A stretch of 64,000 bases of DNA, taken from NCBI RefSeq assembly GCF_015665295.1, contig NZ_JADFAJ010000025.1, positions 62,001-126,000 on the forward strand. The letters are read 5' to 3'. This document shows, one piece after another, positions 1 through 7,558 of the stretch. The notes under the pieces are model-generated. The model saw nothing but the letters and a program-made list of their open reading frames with translations, searched no databases and was not told the origin of the DNA. This DNA comes from Maricaulis sp. (lineage in GTDB: Bacteria > Pseudomonadota > Alphaproteobacteria > Caulobacterales > Maricaulaceae). Made by a program: the position numbers and the translations under genes. Every line of letters begins with the position of its first letter. Positions within the stretch are counted from its first letter, which is position 1.

Positions 1-1011
1 GGTGCCGCCCTGCTGCACAACTTCACCCACCAGATCGCCGGTCTCAGCGGTGACTGGTCGATGGCCAATTTCAAGGATGAGGCGATCGCCAAGATCCGCG
101 AACAGGTCGGCGACAAGCGGGTCCTGTGCGGTCTTTCGGGCGGTGTCGACAGCTCGGTCGCGGCCGTGCTGCTGCACGAGGCGATCGGTGACCAGCTGGT
201 CTGCGTCTTCGTCGATACCGGCCTGATGCGCCAGGGCGAGGCCGACGAGGTCGTCACCCTGTTCCGCGAGCACTACAATATCCCGCTCGTCCATGCCGAA
301 GCCGAGGATCTCTTCCTCACGGCGCTGGAAGGCGTGGATGACCCGGAGCAGAAGCGCAAGATCATCGGCAGCCTCTTCATCGATGTGTTTGACGAGAAGG
401 CCAGGGAGGCCGGCGGCGCCGACTTCCTCGCCCAGGGCACGCTCTATCCGGACGTGATCGAAAGCGTCAGCTTTGATGGCGGACCCTCGGTCACCATCAA
501 GTCGCACCACAATGTCGGCGGCCTGCCGGCGCGCATGAAGATGCAGCTGGTCGAGCCGTTGCGCGAGCTGTTCAAGGACGAGGTCCGCGCGCTTGGCCGT
601 GAGCTCGGCCTGCCGGACGCCTTTGTCGGACGCCATCCCTTCCCGGGACCGGGCCTGGCCATCCGCATCCCCGGCGCCGTCTCCAAGGAAAAGGCCGACA
701 TCCTGCGCAAGGCCGATGCGATCTATATCGAGGAAATCAAGAAAGCCGGCCTCTATGACAAGATCTGGCAGGCCTTCTCGGTCCTCTTGCCGGTGAACAC
801 CGTGGGCGTGATGGGCGATGTACGCACCTATGACGCCGTCCTCGCCCTGCGCGCCGTGACCTCGGTCGACGGCATGACGGCCGACTATTATCCCTATGAT
901 CACGACTTCCTCGGCCGGGTTGCGACACGCATCATCAATGAAGTCCGCGGCGTAAACCGGGTCGTCTATGATGTGACGTCCAAGCCGCCGGGGACGATTG
1001 AGTGGGAATAG
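1..1011 (+). CDS. guaA: GMP synthase (glutamine-hydrolysing), C-terminal part
   Basis: The frame is open from the first base, so the N-terminal glutamine amidotransferase domain lies outside the window and 336 codons remain. Close to the start is the ATP pyrophosphatase PP-loop SGGVDSSV (about residues 46-53 of the fragment). The product ends with the family's dimerisation domain and its conserved tail around [12 protein letters not shown] synthase adenylates XMP and aminates it to GMP with ammonia from glutamine, in the cytosol. The fragment ends normally. No canonical T-tailed terminator follows. Identification is near certain; only the 5' boundary is unknown. Confidence 0.97.
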   Translation, partial: GAALLHNFTHQIAGLSGDWSMANFKDEAIAKIREQVGDKRVLCGLSGGVDSSVAAVLLHEAIGDQLVCVFVDTGLMRQGEADEVVTLFREHYNIPLVHAEAEDLFLTALEGVDDPEQKRKIIGSLFIDVFDEKAREAGGADFLAQGTLYPDVIESVSFDGGPSVTIKSHHNVGGLPARMKMQLVEPLRELFKDEVRALGRELGLPDAFVGRHPFPGPGLAIRIPGAVSKEKADILRKADAIYIEEIKKAGLYDKIWQAFSVLLPVNTVGVMGDVRTYDAVLALRAVTSVDGMTADYYPYDHDFLGRVATRIINEVRGVNRVVYDVTSKPPGTIEWE

Positions 1012-1138
1012 GGAGTTCCTGCACATCGCAAACCGCGCCCCGCGCGGATACGGCGACCTCCCGGCAAGGAATATATGGCGGGGCGTGCGCCCGTGCGCCC
1101 ACTCTCGACGCAAGATGCCAGCCTTGCAATTACAAGAT

Positions 1139-1240
1139 CCATTTTTCCCGGGCGAAGACCCGGGACCGACCGATCCCGACTAGAAGCGCTGTGTTTCCGG
1201 TTGGTCCCGGATAGCGCTGACGCGCTTCCGGGAAAAATGG
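1139..1240. repeat. Long nested palindromic element
   Basis: The outer arms are a perfect 13-bp inverted pair, CCATTTTTCCCGG (1139-1151) and its complement at 1228-1240. A second, imperfect pair lies inside (1162-1171 with 1199-1208, one mismatch). The nested symmetry over about 100 bp, with no T-tract after it, resembles a dispersed intergenic palindrome rather than a simple terminator. Copy number elsewhere in the genome cannot be seen from here. Confidence 0.6.
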
Positions 1241-1268
1241 TGTGGGGCGAAGGTCCACGCTTGGCGTC

Positions 1269-1377
1269 TTTCCTCACCACATCGCGGGGAGGGGTGACGC
1301 GCTTTGCGCGGCATCTCGGCCGGGCACACGCACTGTCCCACCTTCCTCCCGGGGCGTCACCCGCTCAAATGAGGGAA
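1269..1377. repeat. Second long imperfect palindrome
   Basis: A perfect 9-bp inverted pair GGGTGACGC (1292-1300) and GCGTCACCC (1354-1362) is flanked by further partly complementary sequence: a TTTCCTCA-like end at 1269 and TGAGGGAA at 1370-1377. It lies 30 bp after the first palindrome and has the same overall design. A repeated, possibly mobile, non-coding element is likely but unproven. Confidence 0.5.
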
Positions 1378-1585
1378 GGCCGGACCCGCACTGGAAACGA
1401 TTTGCCTTGCCAAATTCCCCGACACCCGTCATATAGAGCGCACTCGAACTTGATTGCCGAATCTTCCGGGCGCGACTTGTCGCCTTCCTGACGCTCTTCC
1501 CTTTCAAATTTCGACACTTCGGGCATCCGTCGACACGCGGTCGGCGGGGCCCACCCAAATGTGACTGATTGATAAGGATCTCGTC

Positions 1586-1795
1586 ATGGCTACTGGTACC
1601 GTTAAGTTCTTCAATACTTCCAAAGGTTTTGGCTTCATTCAGCCGGATGATGGCTCGACCGACGTGTTCGTGCACATCTCTGCTGTCGAGCGTTCGGGCC
1701 TGTCGACGATCAGCGAAGGTCAAAAGCTGACCTTTGAAGTCGTCCAGGACAAGCGCTCTGGCAAGAATGCTGCCGAGAATCTTCAGACCGTCTAA
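1586..1795 (+). CDS. Cold-shock domain protein (CspA family)
   Basis: This 69-residue protein is a single cold-shock (OB-fold) domain. The RNA-binding motifs RNP1 (KGFGFI, residues 13-18) and RNP2 (VFVHI, residues 27-31) are both intact. Such proteins bind single-stranded RNA or DNA and melt secondary structure, often as RNA chaperones. The start is set by AAGGA eight bases upstream. A strong terminator follows, so it is monocistronic. The long upstream region suggests a structured leader, which is common for this family. Several csp paralogues usually exist, so I give no specific symbol. Confidence 0.95.
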   Translation: MATGTVKFFNTSKGFGFIQPDDGSTDVFVHISAVERSGLSTISEGQKLTFEVVQDKRSGKNAAENLQTV

Positions 1796-1841
1796 GGCCT
1801 GAGATTCTTGCCGGCGCCCAGCGCGACCGGTGACGCAATTG

Positions 1842-1875
1842 AAGAGGCCGGGCGATCGCCCGGCCTCTTTGTTTT
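1842..1875 (+). terminator. Rho-independent terminator of the cold-shock gene
   Basis: A perfect 28-bp palindrome (1842-1869), rich in GC, is followed by a T-rich stretch (TGTTTTT). It lies 46 bp after the stop codon. Confidence 0.9.
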
Positions 1876-1899
1876 TCGACCAACATCCGGAGACCGCCC

Positions 1900-2139
1900 A
1901 TGACCACGCCTTATGCTGACCTCTTGCGGACCACGCCGAAAACGGCCCAGTCCCGCGCCGAGATTACCGACAGCACCGTCCGGTCCCTGCTTGATGAAGA
2001 AGCCGTTGAGCGTTCGGCCCAGCTGAAATCCCTGCGCGAGGCCCGCCTCGCCATGGAAGCCAAGGCCGCCGCGGCAGCCAAGCCGGCCGCGCCGAAGAAG
2101 CCGCGCGCCAGACCTCCGAAATTCGCCAACCAGTCCTAG
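1900..2139 (+). CDS. Small hypothetical protein with basic Ala/Pro/Lys tail
   Basis: I do not recognise this 79-residue protein. It starts just after the terminator with a GGAGA ribosome-binding site nine bases ahead. The first two thirds look helical and charged, with a coiled-coil-like stretch at about 35-55. The last 25 residues are rich in Ala, Lys, Pro and Arg, resembling histone-H1-like or nucleic-acid-binding tails. No signal peptide or membrane segment is visible. It is convergent with the LysR gene. The coding call rests on start signals, codon pattern and lack of a competitor, so function is open. Confidence 0.6.
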   Translation: MTTPYADLLRTTPKTAQSRAEITDSTVRSLLDEEAVERSAQLKSLREARLAMEAKAAAAAKPAAPKKPRARPPKFANQS

Positions 2140-2170
2140 GTTCGCGCCGCCGGCGCCGTTGGCTGAACGC

Positions 2171-3073
2171 TCACAGGGCGGCCAGGCGCTCGCGGAGCCG
2201 GGTCTTCGCGAAGTCGAGGAAGACCCGCATCTTGCCCGGCATCGCCCCGCGTCCGGCGTGGAGAAGATGCACGGGCAGGGGAGTCGGCTCGTAATCCTCC
2301 AGCAGGATGCGCATGGACCCGTCGCGCACGGCATCCGCGCACTGATAACCCAGCACCCGCGTCACGCCGATCCCGTCACGCGCAGCGGATACGGCTGCAT
2401 CCGCCGTCGACACGGTGAGCCGCGCGCGCGGGGCGGCTTCGACAGGTTTGCCGTCGGGACCGGTAAAGCTCCATCGCCCGGCGGGCGACAGGATGTCGAA
2501 ATGCACGCCGGGCAGCCTGTCCAGATCGCGCGGCGTTCCGGGCGTCCCGCAAGATGCCAGCAGATCCGGGCTTGCCGCCACGACCATGCGAACCGATCCC
2601 ACCGGACTGGCGATCATGGTGCTGTCAGGCAGCGGGCCGATGCGAACGGCCATGTCGATATGCTCATCCAACAGGTGAAGGTTCCGGTCCGACAGGGCCA
2701 GGCGAACATTGATCTGCGGATAGGCCGCCAGAAAGTCCTGGATCACTGGCAGGACCTGCAAGCGTCCGAACGAGACCGGTGCCGTGATCATGAGCTCGCC
2801 GCGCGGCGTGTGGAACTCGCCGGCTGCCGCGCGTTCGGCGGCGTCAACCTGGTCCAGGATCCGGCGCGCCGATGCGATGTAGGCCTCGCCGGCATCGGTG
2901 AGGGTGAGTTTGCGCGTCGTGCGGGTCATCAGGCGTGTGCCCAGATGCGCTTCCAGCTCCGTAACCTGGCGGCTGACGGTGGCCAGGGGGATTCCGAGCG
3001 CCCGGCTGGCCGCAGAGAAACTGCCCTTCTCGACCACGTTCACGATGATCGACATGGCTTTCAGACGGTCCAT
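2171..3073 (-). CDS. LysR-family transcriptional regulator
   Basis: The 300-residue product has the LysR layout: an N-terminal winged helix-turn-helix (about residues 1-60, with FSAASRALGIPLATVSRQV as the recognition part) and a periplasmic-binding-protein-like effector domain (about 90-295). It diverges from an operon encoding an AhpD-like protein, a flavin-oxidase-like protein and a DUF1348 protein, with 125 bp between the start codons. LysR regulators commonly control such a divergent neighbour and themselves from the shared region, so that operon is the likely target. The inducer cannot be predicted. Confidence 0.93.
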   Translation of the reverse strand: MDRLKAMSIIVNVVEKGSFSAASRALGIPLATVSRQVTELEAHLGTRLMTRTTRKLTLTDAGEAYIASARRILDQVDAAERAAAGEFHTPRGELMITAPVSFGRLQVLPVIQDFLAAYPQINVRLALSDRNLHLLDEHIDMAVRIGPLPDSTMIASPVGSVRMVVAASPDLLASCGTPGTPRDLDRLPGVHFDILSPAGRWSFTGPDGKPVEAAPRARLTVSTADAAVSAARDGIGVTRVLGYQCADAVRDGSMRILLEDYEPTPLPVHLLHAGRGAMPGKMRVFLDFAKTRLRERLAAL

Positions 3074-3078
3074 GACTG

Positions 3079-3093
3079 TTCCGTTTTATGGAA
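3079..3093. promoter_or_regulatory. Candidate LysR operator (T-N11-A)
   Basis: TTCC-N7-GGAA forms an inverted repeat with the T-N11-A geometry typical of LysR boxes (inner T at 3080, A at 3092). It lies immediately upstream of the LysR start, in the divergent region shared with the 3199 operon, where the sequence becomes AT-rich. Confidence 0.45.
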
Positions 3094-3198
3094 TAGAATT
3101 TCCCAAATCTAGGTTATTATCAATTTCAATGGAATGGCTATTTCTCCTCGGCAGAACGCGATCCCCGACGGATCGCCATGACACCGAAGGAGAAATCA

Positions 3199-3744
3199 AT
3201 GTCCCGTCTGCCCATCCCGGACCTCGATGCCGTCCCGGCCGCCTCCAAACCCATTCTCGATGCTGTCCACAAACAGCTTGGCGTCGTGCCGAACATGTTC
3301 CGGCTGATCGCCTCGAGCCCGGCGGCCCTGGAGGGCTTTGCCGGCAATAATGGCGCTCTGTCCCGGGCGCTGGATGTGAGAACCCGCGAGCGGATCGCGC
3401 TCGCCGTCGCCCAGATCAATGGCTGTGATTACTGCCTCTCTGCCCATACCTATCTTGGCCTCAACCTCGCCAAGCTGACGCCCGAGGAAGTTGCCCGCAA
3501 TCGCCGTGGGAAGTCCGGCGAGACCAAGGCCGACGCGGCGGTCGGCTTTGCTGCGAAAGTGGTGCGTGAGCGGGGCCAGGTGTCCGACAGCGACATCAAG
3601 GCGCTGCGCGACGCCGGTTACAGCGATGGTCAGGTCATCGAGATCGTGGCCCTGGCAGCGGAGAACGTTTTCACCAATCTCGTCAACAATGTCGCCCGGA
3701 CCGATATCGACTTCCCGGTCGTTTCGGCCGCCGACGCGGCCTGA
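3199..3744 (+). CDS. AhpD-like carboxymuconolactone decarboxylase family protein
   Basis: I chose the start at 3199 because AAGGAG sits 8-13 bases before it; an ATG seven codons upstream has none. The 181-residue protein matches the peroxidase-related (AhpD-core) branch: C76-D-Y-C79 followed by H83, the redox CxxC-x3-H motif that in AhpD reduces peroxiredoxin partners. The protein is cytosolic and helical. It is the first gene of a three-gene unit opposite a LysR regulator, although a hairpin separates it from the second gene. A role in peroxide or xenobiotic handling is inferred; the substrate is unknown. Confidence 0.9.
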   Translation: MSRLPIPDLDAVPAASKPILDAVHKQLGVVPNMFRLIASSPAALEGFAGNNGALSRALDVRTRERIALAVAQINGCDYCLSAHTYLGLNLAKLTPEEVARNRRGKSGETKADAAVGFAAKVVRERGQVSDSDIKALRDAGYSDGQVIEIVALAAENVFTNLVNNVARTDIDFPVVSAADAA

Positions 3745-3751
3745 CCTCGCG

Positions 3752-3785
3752 GCGGGCGAACCGGCTTTGCGGTTCGCCCGCTTTC
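3752..3785 (+). terminator. Hairpin with T-rich tail after the AhpD-like gene
   Basis: Perfect 12-bp arms (3752-3763 and 3770-3781) with a six-base loop are followed by TTTCCTTTC. It may terminate fully or only attenuate, since the next two genes continue on the same strand. Confidence 0.75.
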
Positions 3786-3810
3786 CTTTCGAACGGGCAG
3801 GAGTTTCGCC

Positions 3811-4464
3811 ATGAGTTACGGATATCTCGACACCGCAATCACCCCGAGCGTGCGGGCGGTCCAGGCAGAGATGGGCAGCGCGCGGATCTGGGAGGAATTC
3901 ACACACGAGCGCGCCTTTGACAGTTTCACCCGCCACGAGATGGACTTTATCGCGGCACGCGACAGTTTCTACATGGCGACGGTCTCGGAGACCGGATGGC
4001 CCTATGTCCAGCATCGCGGCGGCCCGGCCGGATTTCTCACCGTGCTGGATGCGCGTACGCTGGCCTTCGCCGATTATCGCGGCAATCGCCAATACATCTC
4101 CGTCGGCAATGCCCGCGCCTCCGCCCGGGTCGCGCTCATCCTCATGGACTATGTGAACCGCGTGCGTCTCAAGATTTACGCGACCGTCGAATTCCTGCCA
4201 GCCGAGCCGAATACGGCGCTCGCCGAGGCGGTCCGTCGTCCGGGCTATCGCGCCAGACCCGAACGGATCGTGCTCCTGCACCTGGTCGCCTTTGACTGGA
4301 ATTGCCCGCAGCACATCACGCCGCGCTACACCGAAGCTGAAGTCATCGAGACGATGCGGGGCGTGCGCGAGCGCTTGATCAGCCTGGAGGTGGAAAATGT
4401 CCGCCTGCGCGAGCAGCTTTCACAGACCGCAAGCGATGCGCGGCCGGAAGGCGGTGACGCATGA
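3811..4464 (+). CDS. Pyridoxamine 5'-phosphate oxidase-family flavoprotein
   Basis: The 217-residue protein belongs to the split-barrel FMN-binding fold. The conserved block around [20 protein letters not shown] (about residues 47-66), followed by QHRGG and the [10 protein letters not shown] segment, is typical of this subfamily. Such proteins bind FMN or F420-like cofactors and reduce varied substrates; many are uncharacterised. The C-terminal 45 residues look like a short coiled coil. The stop overlaps the start of the DUF1348 gene by four bases (ATGA), showing translational coupling. A true PNP oxidase (PdxH) role is unlikely given the sequence type. Confidence 0.88.
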   Translation: MSYGYLDTAITPSVRAVQAEMGSARIWEEFTHERAFDSFTRHEMDFIAARDSFYMATVSETGWPYVQHRGGPAGFLTVLDARTLAFADYRGNRQYISVGNARASARVALILMDYVNRVRLKIYATVEFLPAEPNTALAEAVRRPGYRARPERIVLLHLVAFDWNCPQHITPRYTEAEVIETMRGVRERLISLEVENVRLREQLSQTASDARPEGGDA

Positions 4465-4937
4465 CCGGGCTCGAACGGCCGCCGCTACCGCCCTTCAACA
4501 CCCTGGCGGCGGCAGAACAGAAGGTCCGCCTGGCCGAGGATGCCTGGAATTCGCGTGACCCGGAACGGGTCTCGCTGGCCTATACGCGATGCAGCCAATG
4601 GCGCAATCGGGACATTTTCCTCACCGGTCGGTCAGAGATCATCGCCTTCCTGACCGCCAAGTGGGCCCGTGAGCGGGATTATCGCCTGATCAAGGAAGTC
4701 TGGGCGTTCCGGGACAATCGCATCGCCGTGCGCTTCGCCTATGAGTGGCGTGACCTGTCTGACCGCTGGTTCCGTGCCCATGGCAATGAGAATTGGGAGT
4801 TCTCGCCCGACGGCCTGATGCACCGCCGGATTGCCAGCATCAATGATGTCGCGATCGAGGCGGCCGATCGCAGATTCCTTTGGCCGCAGGGGCGGCGGCC
4901 GGATGATCACCCCGGCCTCAGCGAGCTGGGTTTGTAA
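4461..4937 (+). CDS. DUF1348 / NTF2-like protein
   Basis: The 158-residue product matches the DUF1348 group of the NTF2/SnoaL-like fold. The signature stretches are [17 protein letters not shown] near residue 30, RVSFAYEW-like central strands, [12 protein letters not shown], and the ending [14 protein letters not shown]. The fold is a cone-shaped alpha+beta barrel with a pocket; members are often small-molecule isomerases or hydrolases, but this family has no assigned reaction. It is translationally coupled to the flavoprotein gene, so the two probably act on the same substrate. Confidence 0.88.
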   Translation: MTGLERPPLPPFNTLAAAEQKVRLAEDAWNSRDPERVSLAYTRCSQWRNRDIFLTGRSEIIAFLTAKWARERDYRLIKEVWAFRDNRIAVRFAYEWRDLSDRWFRAHGNENWEFSPDGLMHRRIASINDVAIEAADRRFLWPQGRRPDDHPGLSELGL

Positions 4938-4958
4938 CGGAGCGGGATCGTCGGCGGG

Positions 4959-5438
4959 CTAGAGCAGGGCTTCGATCTCGCCGCGGATTTTCTCCGGCGT
5001 GTCCTGGGGACCGAAGCGCCTGACAACCCGGCCTTCGCGGTCGACCAGGAATTTCGTGAAATTCCATTTGATCGAGGTCGAACCCATCAGGCCCCTGGCC
5101 TGTGACTTCAGCCACGCATAGAGCGGGTGGGTCTTGGGTCCATTGACCTCGATCTTGGCGAACATCGGGAATTTTACATCATAGGTGAGTGCGCAGAAAT
5201 TGGCGATTTCCGCCGCGTCGCCCGGCTCCTGCTTGCCGAACTGGTTGCAGGGAAAGCCGAGCACGGCGAGCCCCTTGTCGGCGAGGTCCTCATGCAGGGT
5301 CTCCAGCCCCTCATATTGCGGGGTGAAACCGCACTTGCTGGCCGTGTTGACGATCAGCATGACCTTGCCGGCATAGCCCGACAGGGCGACCTCCTGTCCG
5401 GAAAGATCGGTGGCGGTGAAGTCTTCGATGCGGCTCAT
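4959..5438 (-). CDS. Glutathione peroxidase-family thiol peroxidase
   Basis: The 159-residue protein has the glutathione-peroxidase thioredoxin fold. The catalytic residues are visible: C36 in NTASKCGFT, Q70 in FPCNQFGKQEP, and W125/N126 in KWNFTKF. Cysteine replaces selenocysteine, as in most bacterial members, which usually draw electrons from thioredoxin. It detoxifies hydroperoxides in the cytosol; no signal peptide is seen. The gene converges on the LysR-linked operon, which also carries an AhpD-like CxxC protein. Confidence 0.95.
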   Translation of the reverse strand: MSRIEDFTATDLSGQEVALSGYAGKVMLIVNTASKCGFTPQYEGLETLHEDLADKGLAVLGFPCNQFGKQEPGDAAEIANFCALTYDVKFPMFAKIEVNGPKTHPLYAWLKSQARGLMGSTSIKWNFTKFLVDREGRVVRRFGPQDTPEKIRGEIEALL

Positions 5439-5560
5439 GGGTGCGCTCCGGCTGGTTGCTTGACCTCAAACTGGGCCATTCGACGCACAAGGCAAGCCTC
5501 CTGGAGTGCCGGGCATGACGCGCTGGACAGACCGTATCGCGACACGCCGCGATCTTCCCT

Positions 5561-5587
5561 TTGATCCCGGCGCGGATCAGCTAGATT
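5561..5587 (+). promoter_or_regulatory. Candidate promoter of slyX
   Basis: TTGATC (5561-5566), a 13-bp spacer and GCTAGATT (5580-5587) fit the Caulobacter-type housekeeping promoter (TTGACnn, short spacer, GCTAnAwC-like -10). The slyX start lies 39 bp downstream. The same arrangement recurs before several other genes in this window. Confidence 0.5.
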
Positions 5588-5625
5588 GCGGCGCAGTCCG
5601 GCCGGTTCGTGACGGGGAGAGCGAG

Positions 5626-5835
5626 ATGATCGATACATTGCAGGCCCGCATCGAAGCGCTGGAAATCCATGTAGCGCATCAGGATGCGACGGTTGAGGAC
5701 CTCAATGGCGTTATCCTCGACCAGCGCGAAGAGCTGGACCGGCTGACCCGCCGGATCAACAAGATGATGTCGCAGATCGATCAGCTGGAAGCCGCCGCGC
5801 CCGGCCCGGAAGTCACCAAGCCACCGCACTACTAG
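5626..5835 (+). CDS. slyX: SlyX family protein
   Basis: The 69-residue protein is nearly all coiled coil (residues 3-52, heptads of Leu/Ile/Val) and ends in KPPHY, the short Pro-rich tail typical of SlyX. The start at 5626 follows GGGGAGA; in-frame codons upstream would add sequence unlike the family. SlyX is widespread, small and of unknown biochemical role; the name comes from its position next to slyD in E. coli. Here it stands alone, convergent with the LytTR regulator. Confidence 0.9.
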   Translation: MIDTLQARIEALEIHVAHQDATVEDLNGVILDQREELDRLTRRINKMMSQIDQLEAAAPGPEVTKPPHY

Positions 5836-5853
5836 CCGCCTGCCCATTGAGGG

Positions 5854-7413
5854 TCAGGGCGCCGCGTCAGCCGTCTTTCCCGCCAGTGCCGAGCGTACGG
5901 CCGGCATGATCCTGCGGCTGACCGGCACCTCCGTCCCGTTGGCCAGGACCAGGCGGCCGGTGCCGCTCGCCTCGCGCTCGAGGGCGGAGACGAAGAGCGT
6001 GTTGACGATGTGCGAGCGGTGGACGCGCAGGAAGGCAGGCGGCAGCTCGCTCTCGAGACCGCCCAGCGTGCCGGTATAGAGCGTCGTCGCGCCGTCCTCG
6101 AAGTGCAGTTCAACATAATCACCGGCCGCCTTGAGCTGGACGATGCGATCGGTCGAGACATAATCCACCCGTCCCGCACTCACCAGCTGGATCTGGGCCG
6201 GTGCGGATTTCTGGCGGGCCTGGGCCAGCGCGGCCTGGAGCTGCAGCGCGCGCCCGGCCTCCACGCGTCGCTGACGCCGTTCGGCCACGAGCGACTGGGC
6301 CTGCTGGAAGATCAGGAAGCCCAGTGCACCGGCAGCAGCGTAGAAATAGCCAATATCGAGGAAGTGTGAGCCGAACTGGAGAATGGTCAGCCCCGTCAGC
6401 GTGAACAGGGCGAGCAGGGTGAGGGCGCCAGGCTTGCGCTGGATCGCCCAAAGGCCGGACCAGACGAGACCGGCTGCGGTCGCCGACAGGAAGACGCCGG
6501 CCGTTTTTCCGTCGAATCCGGGCCCAAGCGCCACGACGACCGTCATGATCATCGCGACCAGTGCCAGCCGGACCAGGCGGGAGAGCTGGCTGAGCGGTGT
6601 CATCCGCAAGAAGAGATAGGCCAGCAGGCAGAGGCTGAATCCGGCGGCACAGGCCGTGATCATCACCAGCCGGATATCGTGGAAGGGATAGGGGTAGGCG
6701 ACCAGCCCGCGTGCCGACTCAACCAGCAGCTCGCAACCGGCGAACAGCGAGGCTGCCGCCAGCAGGATCGAGGCCTCGCGCTCCTCATTGCGCCAGGCCG
6801 TGACACCAAAGAAGACAAGACCGACCAGGAAGACCCCGAAAGTGATGAGGCTGGGCCAGTAGCTGGTGATGATGAAACGGGTTGGGTCCTGGTAGCGGCC
6901 GAACTGCACCGCGTGGATCGGCGAAACCAGTCTCAGCCAGCCGTGATGGGAGGACATGCGGATGTCGACGAAATTGTCGCCCGGGTGAACCAGTGTGTGC
7001 GGCACGAACAGGCTCGCATCGATCCGCCCGGGACGTTCACCGGCGCGATCATCGCCCGGTTCACCATTGGCACCGATCCGGGTGCCATTGATGTAAACCT
7101 CGCTCGACATCTTGCCCATGATGATCAGCCCGTAGGGACCGGTGCCATTCAGGCGCTCCGCCGCGATCGGCAGCCGCAGGCGGGCCCAGATATGACGGCC
7201 CTGCGGATCAAGATCGTAGATGTGCACCCTCCCGCATTCCGGGCTGTCATAGTCAGGTGGTGCCTGGTCGGCCTCGGAGGCCGGGCAGACCTGTACCGGC
7301 TCGACGGCGACCTGCGAGAGCGGCTGGGCGCCAGCTGTGCCCCAGGGCCCGGCGCCCGTGAACAGGAGGCAAAGCGCGCAAAGGGCGGCGAGGGGAGAAG
7401 GACGAACGGCCAT
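5854..7413 (-). CDS. Membrane-anchored LytTR transcriptional regulator with 7TM sensor region
   Basis: I start at 7413, where a signal peptide begins (cleavage near A29); the frame is open further upstream but that part lacks protein character. The 519-residue protein has an exported beta-rich domain (about 30-185), a membrane region of roughly seven helices (about 190-385), a short coiled coil and a C-terminal LytTR DNA-binding domain (about 410-505, with VRRSHI-like FLRVHRSHIVN). It therefore looks like a one-component sensor that binds DNA from the membrane. It diverges from a secreted hydrolase gene, a likely target. Confidence 0.85.
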   Translation of the reverse strand: MAVRPSPLAALCALCLLFTGAGPWGTAGAQPLSQVAVEPVQVCPASEADQAPPDYDSPECGRVHIYDLDPQGRHIWARLRLPIAAERLNGTGPYGLIIMGKMSSEVYINGTRIGANGEPGDDRAGERPGRIDASLFVPHTLVHPGDNFVDIRMSSHHGWLRLVSPIHAVQFGRYQDPTRFIITSYWPSLITFGVFLVGLVFFGVTAWRNEEREASILLAAASLFAGCELLVESARGLVAYPYPFHDIRLVMITACAAGFSLCLLAYLFLRMTPLSQLSRLVRLALVAMIMTVVVALGPGFDGKTAGVFLSATAAGLVWSGLWAIQRKPGALTLLALFTLTGLTILQFGSHFLDIGYFYAAAGALGFLIFQQAQSLVAERRQRRVEAGRALQLQAALAQARQKSAPAQIQLVSAGRVDYVSTDRIVQLKAAGDYVELHFEDGATTLYTGTLGGLESELPPAFLRVHRSHIVNTLFVSALEREASGTGRLVLANGTEVPVSRRIMPAVRSALAGKTADAAP

Positions 7414-7457
7414 GTTGCCCAGACTAGCGGTCGATCCGCCCAACGTCCCGCCATTTG

Positions 7458-7482
7458 TCGGTCGGTGACTGCCGCTGACCGA
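7458..7482. promoter_or_regulatory. Inverted repeat between the LytTR and hydrolase genes
   Basis: TCGGTC (7458-7463) and GACCGA (7477-7482) are an inverted pair with a 13-bp spacer, roughly centred between the two divergent start codons. It could be a regulator-binding site. In GC-rich DNA a 6-bp pair can also arise by chance. Confidence 0.3.
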
Positions 7483-7558
7483 TTGCCGGATGCCCGGCGC
7501 GCCTGAAAGCGCTTCCATGTCGATGTGCCGGGGGGCACCCGACAATGCGGAGACCGCC

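Larger units (their letters stand above)
1012..1585. other. 574-bp intergenic region between guaA and the cold-shock gene
   Basis: I see no convincing gene here; the short frames lack family similarity and ribosome-binding sites. The middle (about 1139-1377) holds two long imperfect palindromes, listed separately. The last 200 bases are less structured and presumably carry the promoter and long untranslated leader of the cold-shock gene, which ends in a good ribosome-binding site (AAGGA at about 1574-1578). A smaller inverted pair CGCCCCGC/GCGGGGCG lies near 1036-1084. Confidence 0.6.

Noticed and set aside
2159-3112. Plus-strand frame of 317 codons opposite the LysR gene
   Set aside because: Antisense of a complete LysR regulator; the translation has no family features.
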